NCBI RefSeq assembly: GCF_001522545.3
Contig: NC_031770.1
Coordinates: 18,860,152 to 18,924,151, forward strand
DNA length: 64,000 bases
Direction: 5' to 3'
From: Parus major
Taxonomy: Eukaryota; Chordata; Aves; Passeriformes; Paridae
Shown here: piece after piece, positions 37,601 through 49,385 of the stretch
How positions within the stretch are numbered: the first letter of the stretch is position 1
Layout of the letters: the number at the start of each line of letters is the position of its first letter
Notes under the pieces: model-generated
Database searches by the model: none
Told to the model about the DNA's origin: nothing
Seen by the model: the letters and a program-made list of their open reading frames with translations, nothing else
Translations under genes and position numbers: made by a program

Positions 37601-40600
37601 GCCTTTTCTGTGCCTTGCAGCTTTTGTGCTTGAAAGCTTGTCTACTTCTTCCAACCACACTGATTGGTCTTAGAAGAGATATTGCTTTCACCTATAAACA
37701 TTGCCTTGCCTTACCTATAAACAGCACCTCATCCTCATGCTCAGCCCACCAAAACCACATCAAACACCATTATCAGAACTGCTGCTGCACAGCTTGTACC
37801 TGCAGGAGCTAAATGAAAGCTTTGTGCAAAAGTTTTCAGTGCACTAAAAATATTAACAGAAGGCAAGGGGAAAAAAGAAAACCCACAGAAGAGAAAAATC
37901 ACCTGAGTTAAACTTCTCCTTTAATCCTTTCTTACTTCCTTCTGGGTCCTTATCCAAACACTCCCTCTTAAAGAGGCAGAAAGAGTTTGGTCTGACTACA
38001 GGCCATGACGTGGGAGGCTAAGGTTTTCCAGTGGGGGAATCCTGTGCATCACCCACTGCATGCAGAGACACAGATCCCATCATTTGCATGAGCAGGAGAC
38101 AGAGTTTCCACACAGGCAGCCCCACCTGCCTCACTGAGGAGGGACACATCCCAGCACCCACACGTACAAACAGCAGGTGATGCACGACAGCTGCGCGCTG
38201 ACGGCTGCGAGCACACACACCTTCACACACGCCTCAGAGAAAGCTCAAAGCCAACAAGCCCGGGTTCTGGACATGGGCATGTCTGTCCAGGGATATCTCC
38301 TTATTTGCTCTAGCTTCCAACAGAGTGATAACGCAGCACTGCCTGTTTTAATAAATTGATTGCACAGGGAACAATCGCATATGATCGCATGCTGTGGGGA
38401 TGAGCTGAACTGGAAGAAGTGTTACCAAAAGGTGATCCACCAGACTTCTAGACCAGTATACAGAGTAATCTTCATTCAGTGGCAATGCTCTACATTCTAA
38501 GAACAATTTCAAGCGGTTTTCTACCCCATTTTTGTATGTGATTCCTCCCTTTCACAGGAAAACCACCAACTAAAATACCTTTTTAATCTTATCCTGACCT
38601 TGTGTCTTGTACACTGCCTTCTACCTACCTTTCTCTATGCCCACTGCTAACCTACCTCTCATACGCTTTTTTTCAATTCTGAGGCTTCATGAAAACACCT
38701 GGTAAAAAAATAATCTTACAAATACCATGAAGGGTCTCTGGATATCACATACATGCAGCTAAAGCCAGCAGATCAAGGTGAAACAAACACAGGAATAAAT
38801 GAATAATGCAGTTAATGGCAGGAAATGGCTCATGAAGACGCCAGATGCAAACAAAGCACTGCTCTTGTTTGTACAGCTCCATATGTTTAGGAAGCCCAGC
38901 CGGGGATCTTGGTGATGACAGCACTCACATGCCACCCTCATCAGGCCTGCCAGATTTCTGGTATTTTACAAATCTTGTTGAAATCTACTCTTCATTCTGC
39001 TCAGTCTTCTTGGGGAGAACCTCTGCTCAGCTGGCAGGGACTTGTCTGTGCTCCTCTTCATCCATTAGAGAAGGCTGACACATGACATTATCTTGAAAGC
39101 ATATCCCAAATTGCCATGACCAGGGCATTCAGCAGGAAAAAAGTTTAGTTTTGTCACAAACTGGTTTCTAAAGAATGAGGAGTTTCCAGAAAATACTGAT
39201 TTGTAAATTACTTCTGTCACTTGCTATGCTTGTTTTTCAGACTATCTGGGAAGCATTAGCAGATACATTTTTAAACAATTTAAGTATCAAATAGCTGAAA
39301 TCTTCATTAAAATACTGGAGGATGAAACTGTTTATTTACAGGCACACACCTCAAGAAACTATCACACAGTTCTGAGTATAAAAGTAAGGATAAGGATTAT
39401 CTTAGTCTGTATTTTATAAACTGTAAAGTACACTGAGAATATTACATAATTCATGATAACAAACAAAGCAGGATGCTTGCAAAATAAGCAGAAACATGAC
39501 TACTTTAAAGAATGTGGCATATCAGAAGCTGACATGAGCAGAGCAGCAGCACTCGGCGTCAGTGTAATTAAACTGGTTCAAAAACAAACTCGAAAAAACT
39601 CCTAAGCCCAAGACTGTTAAAAGAAACATAATTATTTTGCTCAAAGTTTCCTTTGCCTACTCCCCCGCTCATCTATTTAGGCAGCTAAAGCAGGGGATAA
39701 CTGAATCAACACATTAGTGTATGTATTCTAGACAATAACCACTGACAGCAGACGCCAGAACAGCCTGTCTTTGTGACTCATTACACAGCTAAAAGGAAAA
39801 AATTTGACATGAAGATACACTGGTTCTTTTAAATAACTAGAGCTCCAGGACAGCAACTTGTTTAGTTCATTTCAGATTTGGTATTCTGGCCAATAACTAC
39901 TTCTGCTCTTCTATTGTCACCACAGTCAGATGCGGAAGAATAGGAAAATTGCAATTAAGTATAATTTACAGTGGAATAGTTTTGGCAAATAAATTCACCA
40001 CCTCCTCAGCCAGAAAACAAACAAAAAACTGAATGTGGTTCAGCAGTGATGATACACAGGCTGATGCATCAATGACATACATCTGCTGCAGCCAAGAAAA
40101 CCAAGAGCATTTTATAGCTGGGTTTGAGAATTATGGTCACCGACTCTTTGGAAATATTTTTGGTGACTTACAGTTTCTTAAAACAAGTTGATGAACTTTC
40201 CAAACATAGTAATAAGATCATACGGCCACTTAAAAATATCCTGTTTCCTGCATTGCCTCGGAACTTGAAACGGTCACTGCTATCAGCCAGTGTGGGTTCT
40301 GCAGTCACTGAACAGCAGTAAATATGGCATTATCTTGTGAAAACCTGTTATTAATCTGTCCTTCCTCTCCATTCATTCTGGACTGTCTGATCTCCTCCCT
40401 CCAGATGCTGTTGGCCCCCTGATAACTTCCTTCCTTCCCTTCCCTTCTCTGTCATTTCAGACTCCTGTGATGTTCTTGTGTATTACAACATCTTGGCAGG
40501 CTCACTACTCTTTCTTTTACTTATCAGCCATTATCCACGATTTCCATTGGAACTTCACGGCCCTTTTAAAAATAATGGAAATAACCTGACATGTACTTAA

Positions 40601-43600
40601 AGTAAATAAGCCCAAACAATGAGATCCAGTGGTAAATGATGTGCTTGTGCTGGTTAACATGAGGGCAGAGATAAGTTCAGCAATGCACACCATGGCTGAA
40701 AACTGCCATTTAGGATGACCTTTTCTGAACTAGAAGAAACTGCAGGGGGCTGCAGTGTAACTCTCTGTAACTCTCACTGGAATGACCAGATTCCCAAGGT
40801 CAGCTGCTTGGCGTTTCCAAATTCTTACATACTAGTCACCCTACTGAAAGATTCACTCACTGCCTGGTTCCAGATTTCAAAGGTCTCCTCGGACAGCTCT
40901 CAGGGACTCCAGCCAGCTCTTTCTGAAACTTACAGTTAAAAAAATGGCCATGCTAATTATCAATCCTTTCTCACTCCCTGGTTAAATCTGAGGTCTTTGA
41001 TCCTGTCCTGGACATAAGGGAAGGCAAATCCTTGATTCTGCTGCAAACCTCTCCAGTTTCTTACTCATTACATGTGGAAACATATGGTATGAAGTGCAAA
41101 GCTTCCATATAGTACCTTTTGCCAGATAATCGGGAATCTACTGGCTATCAAAACCTTAGCTGCCTCTAAGTGCAAGAGACTAGCTTTTTAAAAAATGTCA
41201 GTGTGAGTTTTCAAGCTCTTCTTGTAGCCACTCCTGCAAAGGAGTAATTCAGACTCTGACTTCAGTGCTATGGAGTTAAAGGGGCTTTACAGTCCCTCTG
41301 CTTATCAATGAAGTCTTTCCATTACTTGCAATGGTCTCCGAATCAGGCTCAAACTGAGGGCAGAATCTTTAGAGACTAGTATATGAGATGCAGAGTTCCT
41401 GCCAAAATACAAAGAAAGGTATGGAGTACTTGCCAAAGTTTGTAAAAAACCCATAGCTCTCTGATCCATCTGCTCAGAACTTGCCAGACACGTTCTTCAT
41501 GCAAACTCGCAAATAAAAAGAACATATTGCACACATAACCCAAACTCTTTTATATCTGGATGGGCTACAGCTGCAGAAGGATTCTCTTACAGTGTTGGCT
41601 GATGCTCACTTAAAGGTAAAAGAAGGTGAAGTGTGAGGTGGGTAAAGAGATGAGGACTTAAGCATGTCAGAAAGGGAGGGGAAGTCAAGTATGTCATGAA
41701 ATCACTGTGACAGACTCATTGCATCACCCTGTGGTAAGGAGATGAGCTTCGGGAAGAGAATAGATTCTGGGAAGGGACTTTGTCTCAATTTGTTCCCCAA
41801 GCAGGGCCTTCCTCCTGATACTGAAGATACATGTGCAGTGTAAGTTGGGGACAGAGCCCCGAGGCCATCCAGCCTGATTTATGTTTAGGCAGGCAGGAAG
41901 ACTCTGCATTGTATAAGCAATAAAAACGAACGCAGGGTCTGGGGTCCTCCTCCTGGAAGATTCTGAAATATTGAGGGCAATTTCCTGCCATTTGGGAGAT
42001 TTCAAGATAGCTCCAAAGAAAGATTTTATATAAAATGAAGCAAAACAAAAAAATCCCGTAAACTTATCTAGCCTTTAGCTTTAACTTGCCAAAGGCACAT
42101 TATGTTTTATTAAAATATCAACAAAGAGGAGCCAAAGTCAACAGAAACAGAGTGGGTTCTCCTGTCTTCTAGCCAAATCTCCCAGATCCTGCAGGGTACT
42201 CCTGTGTTCATCTCCCCTTTATGCACAGGTCTCCTAAGCCCTTTTCTCTTCCTTGGTCCTGTCCCTGACAGTTATATTTCATCTTCATGTGCATTTTACT
42301 ACATTTTGGCATCCAGCTTTCTTGGCTAAATGAGTATTTGGACATAGTACTTCCTTCAAGATGTTGTCTTCTTCCACAAGTCCCTCCTCTTTCTTCCCTT
42401 CCTCTTGCCTGCCTTGCTCCCTGTAACTCACAGTTCTCCTTGTCGTTTTCGTTTCCCACCACCTACAGGTTTCCGCCCAAACCATTCCCATCTTCCTCCA
42501 TTTTCTCCCATCATCTATTCTTCTTCAGGTAGGCTTTTCTCCAACAAATACCTCCAAAAAAAGCGCCTCAAAAAAACCCAGAAAAAAGCTCCACATTGTT
42601 TCCTACACTTCCCCAGAACAGGAACACCACCGTTCCCCCTCCAACAGGCCCTCTAGCACATGGCCATCAAGCCAACCCGATGTTCCTTAGCTCAGTCACT
42701 ATCATGCTCACCTGCTTCCTTCAAACTTGATCATGTCCCAGCGTAATGTAGGCTTGGCTACCCCACAAACCCTGGCCCAAAGAGCAGGAACCCAAACCTA
42801 GCTGCTGTTTTCAGACCCATGGCCTGCACTCCCACACCTCCAATAATGTGCAGGCACCATGAATGGCAATATAGCCATCCATGGCCCGCTCTTCTACACA
42901 TGGCAGTGTCCAGCTGGGAAGCACACGCTGGTCCTTGCCAGGAGCTGATGGAAATATTACATATTTCTTCAAGTTGTCTTCAGTAACAACTCTATTCCTG
43001 GCAAGAGGCGGGTGCATCCGAGATACGCTCTCAAATTACAGTGCAGATGATGCAGCCATAAATACTTCCCCTCACGCTCACAGAGTATTTGAGAAGGTAT
43101 CCTAGACATGGTCTCCAATGCACTGACATCTTTTTGTAGGGCATACAGTACCTGGAACCAGAAAAAGGGAATTCTGGAACAAGGAGCAAACTCCTGAGCT
43201 GTTGCTGGGGGAAAGAGGAGCTTGGTAGAGTAGAAAGTTATTACATCCACACTTTATACTGGGTTTGACACTTCAAAGAATACTGTGCATTTGCCATTCA
43301 ACATAACCTTGTAACCTTTCAGAATGCAAGAGTCTGGTTTCAGGATAGCAATACATAAACTGTGAGATCCAAATGCACTACTTTAGATGTGGGTCATAGC
43401 GATGGCAGTCAATTCTTTCATACCAAGTGCCCCAGGTGATATCTGTAATACAGACATCCTGTGCCAGCTCACAGCCACAAATCCTGCTTCATGGTATTTT
43501 CTTAGAGACGGCACTTTTTGGCAAGAAAAGAGAGCAAGGCCCCTCTGCTCCTGATTATATGGAGATCAGCCTGAAGGATCTCTGTTGCAGTCAGTGTAAA

Positions 43601-44109
43601 TTGCCTCAGATTTGCACCATGGAGATTTGGCCCAAATCTATAGTAGCTCACGCTAAACGTATTCCCCAACTGAAAAACAAGACAAAACACTGTCTGAATT
43701 GAAAGTATTTGAACAACCGACTGTGGTTTCAACTTAAATCTGACTCATAATGGGGTAATATGTTCCACAGCATCCTCCTCCTCCTAACTCCAAGCAGGGA
43801 GAGAGGCCCTGGGAGAAATGGGGGTTACCACCGCCTAGAGAACAGACAGTTCTTCCTAGACCCTGAGCAAGCTCCACAGAAGCTCTTGACATAAACTGGA
43901 CTCTCCCCATCATGGAAAGACCAAAGGTCTGCTCCTGTTTGCTTCAAATTCTTCTCTGCAATCTGATGTGTCCCCCCCAGCTGTAACCTGGCACTGTTCA
44001 TTTTCCCCAACCATCGCTCTGATATATCCTGTGGATACACCCCTCCCATCCACAGCCTCTCAGGTAATCCCACCCACAGCAGCCTCAGATAACGATGACA
44101 ATAAAACAC

Positions 44110-44330
44110 AGCGCTTCAGCTGCAGTTTTTGTGACGCTTTATGATGTGTTAACAAAACATGGCACCGCTTCCACAGGAAGTAATTATTACTTGTTATTGT
44201 TTGACTGCCTGTACATAATAAAAATACCTTAAACCCAATACCACAGCACTCTCTGAAGGATGTCTTTTCACCCTGTAAGGGTTTCCACTAGTTCTGCTTT
44301 GCAGTGGTGCCTATTTGTTGTTTGGAATGC
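44110..44330. promoter_or_regulatory. Candidate non-coding element with inverted repeat
   Basis: Repeat-free stretch in intron 2 containing the inverted repeat AAGTAAT-T-ATTACTT (44178-44192), a homeodomain-type double site, next to an ETS-like CAGGAAGT. Function is inferred. Confidence 0.25.
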
Positions 44331-46428
44331 TTATTCATAAAAGACAAGGCTTTTTTTGAAAGGTACAGGGACTTTATTCATAAATACAGAAGCACCTTAA
44401 TAAAAGAAAGATGTGATGAAGTCTTCAAAGCAGGCAAGAAAACTGATGAACAAAGACATTCCCATAACAACTGAGCTTTATCTGATCAAATTCCAATAAA
44501 GCCTGCATTTGGCATAAATCTTTAAAAACATAGCAAGGGCCACTGGAGGATGCTAAAACTTGTTTGTTTAATATTATTCCTCCTCCCTTCCCCAAAAGCA
44601 CTTTATCCTCTTAATATTTTCTGAAGTCTTGGTGCACGTTGGGAAGTGCATTAAGCGAGCATGGCGCAGTGGAAGGGAGAAGCGTGCCTTGTCCGAGGTC
44701 ATGCCGCTTCCTTCCTTCCCTTTGGCTTCCCACTCTCCAACGTGCTGATGATCAGCAGGATAACCATCAGATTAAGCCTCCCTTTCGGGCAGAAGAAACA
44801 AGAGAAAAGGTAGTGCCTTTAAAGAATTTAATTCTCTGTGGCTTCACTTAACCAGAGCCAAGAAGAGACAGGAGCTTTCATACCAGCCTTATAAAAGTAA
44901 CTTAATTCCTACTTCTTTGAGTTTTATTATTTTCCATTCTAAGACTACTTACTATGTGCACTGCACTTCCCATCTGTGCAGGAACACACAGATGTGACTG
45001 ACTAATCCTTAAATACCAAGAGAAGTGTTCTGGGTGAAAACAGACATTTTCTGCACACGGGGATTACTACTTGCCCATTGGCTTTGTGGATGCACCCAGG
45101 GCACCTCCATGAGAATTAATCTCTAGCATTCACTGCCTGGAGAAATACAGATGGCAGAAAACCTGGCAAGCAGATTCATAACCACTCACTCCCAGCATAA
45201 ATAGAGCGGGGCGCTCTCTGCTCCTACTCAGCCTCTGAGGTGGGAACAGAGTCCTGCTGCTGGGCCAGGGGCCGGGAACAAGGGGCCACAGCCCTGGCTC
45301 ACCATGCCAAGCAGCCCCAGACTGACTTCCCGGAGTCAGTGCAAACAAGGGCTGTAGGAAAACACAAAGTCCCTCTCTGATGTGGTTTGGAAAAGGGAGC
45401 CAAGTACAGCCTGAGGAAAGCTTAGCTGAAAAGGTGCAGTTTTGCATTTCTTCTTTCATTTTAAGGGGTAGATCTCTAAGGTCAGAGGACCACACAAAGA
45501 AATAATCAGGCAGAGAAACAAAATATTTATATTCTGCTTGCTTATTTTTTCAATTTACTCTGCACATCTGTCTCTAGCTGTTCCTAAAATAGTCCTTTAG
45601 AATAACGCTGTCCCTTCTGCATCAGTGCTACTGCATATGCTACTACTAAACTGCCACTGGACTAAATCAGAAAGCTCCTGGAGGGCAATTAGATGATGTG
45701 CACATGCCCAGGGACTATCTCAGTGAACCACAAGAGAGCTCGGATTCTCCCCAGAAGGCTTCTGTGCCTCTCCTACTGCTTGACTGAGAAAGACAAGGGG
45801 ACAAAGGAACAACCATTCCTTGAAACTGAAGGTATGAGAGGAATTTCAAAAACCCTCATCAAGAAGAACTCCACAACAAAGCAAAACACTAGGCAACCTG
45901 AAACTTGGTTGGAGGAGAAAAAAAAAAAAACCCTAATAATTAAATGTTTCTTATGCAAGATGAAAAACCACACTGTTCCTTCTGGGCACAACAGCCCTGG
46001 CAAGCCCAGCATGTATGTCACAAGACAGGAAGCAAAGCTCATGCACAGAGGAGGAGCAGCAGCTGCTCATGCCAACTCCACCGGCAATCCCCTCTGCAAG
46101 GCTCACTCTCCATGCATGGCTTTTCATGCTGGAGTCAGATCTCTGACTAAGTCTTCAGCCCTTACAGAAGATAGATCCCATTTCTACTGAAATGAGGATC
46201 TTCCTCAGGCTCCTCTTCTATCTCCCATGTTTGTACCATATTCACCACTAGACAACTCTATCTGCATTCTCAATACATTAATATACAGCCCCAAGCTCCT
46301 CCAGCACCACTGGGGCACCAATACCTCCTATCAATTCTTCTTCATCTGCATAGATTTTCTTCTTTCTGATCTCTAGAATTCATATAGTAAGCTTTAGAAT
46401 GCTTTCTATAGCACTGTTATAAAATATA

Positions 46429-46485
46429 CCATAGAATAATAGAATATCTCAAGTTGGAAGGGACCCAAAAGCTTCTTGGGACCCT
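46429..46485 (-). mobile_element. CR1 LINE 3'-end fragment
   Basis: The plus strand reads CCATAGAATAATAGAATATC followed by AAGTTGGAAGGGACCCAAAAG. This is the antisense of the CR1 3' end: two copies of the ATTCTATG-like terminal repeat, then the conserved 'TTGGAAGGGACC' segment. Only the last few dozen bases of the element remain. It lies in TGFB2 intron 2. Confidence 0.8.
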
Positions 46486-48394
46486 TGTCTCCAATTTCTC
46501 CCTTCTTTTGCTTTTCCTGTTAAACACTGCATCCTAACCTCATGTGCTGTGATGGACATCAGTTGCAGCAACATTTAGGGATTCCCATGCTCTTGGCAGA
46601 AGAGCTCCTGGCAGAAGGAGCCCGTGCAGTTCAGACTGCCCACCACAGAGCTGTAACACCCCTGTCATACAAGGTTTTAGGAAGAGCTGCATACTAGATT
46701 TCAAGAAATAAACATGACCAAAGGGAAATGATCCAGAGACAGCTTGCCTCTCTACAAGCAAAGGAACAAAGTAACATGCCTAAAATATGCCTGGCATAAA
46801 CACACAGGGCATGCTGCCTTTGGCTTGCCTGTTTCTTGGTGGAGAAAAGATCTAATCCTACAATAACCTGCACTCATTACTCACCTAACACTTCACTTAG
46901 CTTGCTCCACCCAAGCTAAAAAAGAAACTGCCTTATTCACCAGCCATGTATTTATCCAGGGACCCAAGTACCTGCCCTGGATGCAGGTGTCAGTCATTTC
47001 TATGGGCACAGGCTTGCTGGAGTCAGGCTCTTTCAAGCAAGCCCCAGCTGTTTCTCATCACAAGGCAAAATCCCAGCCAAGCAAAGGCCCTTTCTTCCAT
47101 ACCTCTGCTGAACTCTTTGTGTCCCATGTTCCTCAAACACAGAAAGGCAATGAACTGAGCTCAGGCAACCACAGCTGTAATCTTTTCAGGTGGCTGACTA
47201 ACAGCTCTCAAAAGTAGAACAACAGAAAGCCCAGAGATGCCATCAACTCCTTTTAGGATGTCTGAACAGTGAGGTCAAGCCAGAATGCACAATTATTTCA
47301 GCAGGCTGCTGTGGCAGCATCACTGGGACTCAGTGTATTCTGAGTTTCATTCTCTGGGATGCCTGCTCTATACAGGCAACACCAGTGATTCTCAATAGAC
47401 ATTCTTAGTTTTCCCTTTTAACAAACAACACGTTATTTGCTCAACTTTTCTGCCATCCTGTTCTTGGAAAGGATGGCAGTCAGATTGCAGCCCCCAGTAA
47501 CCACCTGTGGACCTGAACCACATTCAAATGAGTATTAAACTTTTCCTACATTTAAACAACATCTAAACAGACTAATGCCCTTTTCCTGCTGTCAGACTCC
47601 ATGACTGGCTTTTACTGTCACTTCAGCAAGCCTGTGAACCCAAACTGCCCCCTCTCTCTGCTTCAAGTTTGGCTTCCACTTGACCAGACCAGGCAGGAAA
47701 AAGTGAACACTTGAAAATGAGGGAGAAGACACAAATTTGCACACACACTGGATCCAACTGAGCCGGAGTTTACCGTGCTGCAAGCCCAGTGCAATTCCCA
47801 AGCACAGCCAATGCAGGCAGCAAGAACAGAGCTAAGAAGGGTCTCCATACACTTTTACAAGATGGTATCCTATGCATCAGGGTTTTCAGTAGAGCATGTC
47901 ACAGGTTGCTGAAACAACCATGATTTTTACTCAGTATAAACTTCTGGGAGCTGGGCCCCTTTAAGTTGCTGTATTTCTCAGTGAGGAGAACTATGCTTTA
48001 GATGATATATGCTCTAGACAGCATTTGCACAAATGCACAGACTCTTATGTTAAATGAGGTTAAAGGCTCTAAAGTCCTTAAAGATTAAATGACATAAATC
48101 TTTTCAACACTCAGGAGTGAAAGAGCCATGGAGCATTTTCTTACTCACTCCACAATCCCTGAATTGTCCACTCCCTTGCCTCAACCCCTGGATGACTATA
48201 TAGAAGCCAGGTTTGAAACTCCTAAGCTCTGCACCTCAGTTTTAATTCAATTTCGACAAGAAAGGCTTGAAAAGCTTCTCCTGAACACGGGCCAGAGAGA
48301 TGAATTTGACCTCTATGTAAACTACAGTTCAGGCCAGGTTTTGGGAGACAGATATCCTGGGAATAACTTCTTTCATGTCTTGTTCTCTCACTCT

Positions 48395-49025
48395 TTTTTT
48401 TCACTAAGGTTGGAAAAGACCTCCAAGATCACATAGTCCAACCTTTGACCAAACACCACCATGTCAACTGGCTCATGGCACTAAATGCCATGTCCAGTCA
48501 TTCCTTGAACTCTTCTAGGGATGGTGACTGCACCACCTCCCTGGGCAGCCTGTTCCAATACTTGACAACCCTTTCAGTGATGGAATTCCTCCTGATGTCC
48601 AACCTAAACCTCCTGTTCTGCAGCTCGAGACCATTTCCTCCTGCTGGTTGCACAGAAGCCAACCCCCACATGGCTACACCCTCCTTTTAGTGAGTTGCAG
48701 AGTGATAAGGTCACCCCTGAGCCTCCTTTTCTCCAGGTTATACACTCCCAGGTCCCTCAGGCACTCCTCATAGGACTCCCTCTCTAAACCCTTGCCCAGT
48801 TTTGTTGCCCTTCTCTGGACGTGATCTAGCACCTCAATGTCTTTCTTGCAGTGAAGAGCCTGAAACTGGACACAGGATTTGAGATGCGACCTCACAAGGG
48901 CTGAATAGAGAGGGAAAATCACTGCCCTGCTCCTGCCACACTATTGCTGATACAAGCCAGGATGTCACTGACCCTCTGGGCCACCTGGGCACACTGCTGA
49001 TTCAAAACTCTGGAGTCCTCAGGCT
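48395..49025 (-). mobile_element. CR1 LINE fragment, 5'-truncated
   Basis: The plus strand carries the antisense of the CR1 3' region, starting near AAGGTTGGAAAAGACCTCC. It goes on through CTGGGCAGCCTGTTCCA and CTTCTCTGGACGTGATCTAG to a section resembling GCCACCTGGGCACACTGCTG. On the minus strand a frame at 48674-48922 gives the C-terminal end of the CR1 reverse transcriptase polyprotein, with VQRRATKL and [11 protein letters not shown]. The 3' end lacks the usual 8-bp terminal repeats, and the 5' end is truncated, as in nearly all CR1 copies. It is a decayed intronic insertion in TGFB2 intron 2, in the same orientation as the gene. Confidence 0.93.
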
Positions 49026-49221
49026 TAACTGCTAGAAAAAGTTTGCACATTTCAGCTTTGTATGGCTTTGAGTAAAGTCCTTTCCAGGGAAGGCACTGAA
49101 ATAAGAGGCTGCTTTGGAGAGAGGGAACTCAACTGCTTCTCCCCGTGGTTTGCTCTGCCAGCTACACGGGTTTGCAGCAGCAGCAAGGTGGGGAGCTGAG
49201 GTGTGTGAGGTGCCTCCATAC

Positions 49222-49385
49222 CTGGTACAGCTCTATCCGCTGCTCCGAGACGCGGGCCTTGGAGTTCTGCAGGCGGAAGACCCTGAACTCAGCCTTCACC
49301 AAGTTGGAGGCGTTCTTTTCCATCGCTGAGACGTCAAACCTGACGATTCGGAAGTAGAGGCTGTAATAGTTCGGCGGGATGGCGT
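49222..49385 (-). CDS. TGFB2: TGFB2 coding exon 2 (LAP propeptide)
   Basis: This 164-base exon encodes 54 complete codons after a split first codon (two bases, AC). The acceptor reads CTTTCTTGCAG and the donor CAG|GTATGG. The peptide begins [16 protein letters not shown] and ends [12 protein letters not shown], matching human precursor residues about 116-170 as I recall them. It forms part of the latency-associated peptide, which holds the mature dimer inactive after secretion. An N-glycosylation sequon (NAS, in MEKNASN) is present and conserved. Compared with the human protein, the Pro residues of NPKARVPEQ are Ser here (NSKARVSEQ), which is conservative variation in the prodomain. The preceding exon must end in phase 1. 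I searched the visible part of intron 1 for exon 1 (initiator, signal peptide) and for the alternative exon known in mammals, and found neither. Confidence 0.97.

Larger units (their letters stand above)
34612..49221 (-). other. TGFB2: TGFB2 intron 2 (14.6 kb)
   Basis: A large intron bounded by GTATGG and TTCTTGCAG. Most is unique AT-rich sequence. It holds CR1 fragments at about 46429-46485 and 48395-49025, a pyrimidine tract with an acceptor-like AG on the plus strand at 40376-40460, a C/T-rich stretch at about 42340-42540, and CNE-like AT-rich DNA around 44110-44330. I found no second gene inside it on either strand. Confidence 0.9.

Noticed and set aside
45693..46190. 165-codon open frame on the plus strand inside TGFB2 intron 2
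   Set aside because: Contains a poly-A-encoded Lys run and no recognisable protein similarity. Other frames overlap it. Treated as chance.
48128..48690. Plus-strand frames of 81 and 102 codons
   Set aside because: They are the antisense of the CR1 insertion and its edge, not host genes.
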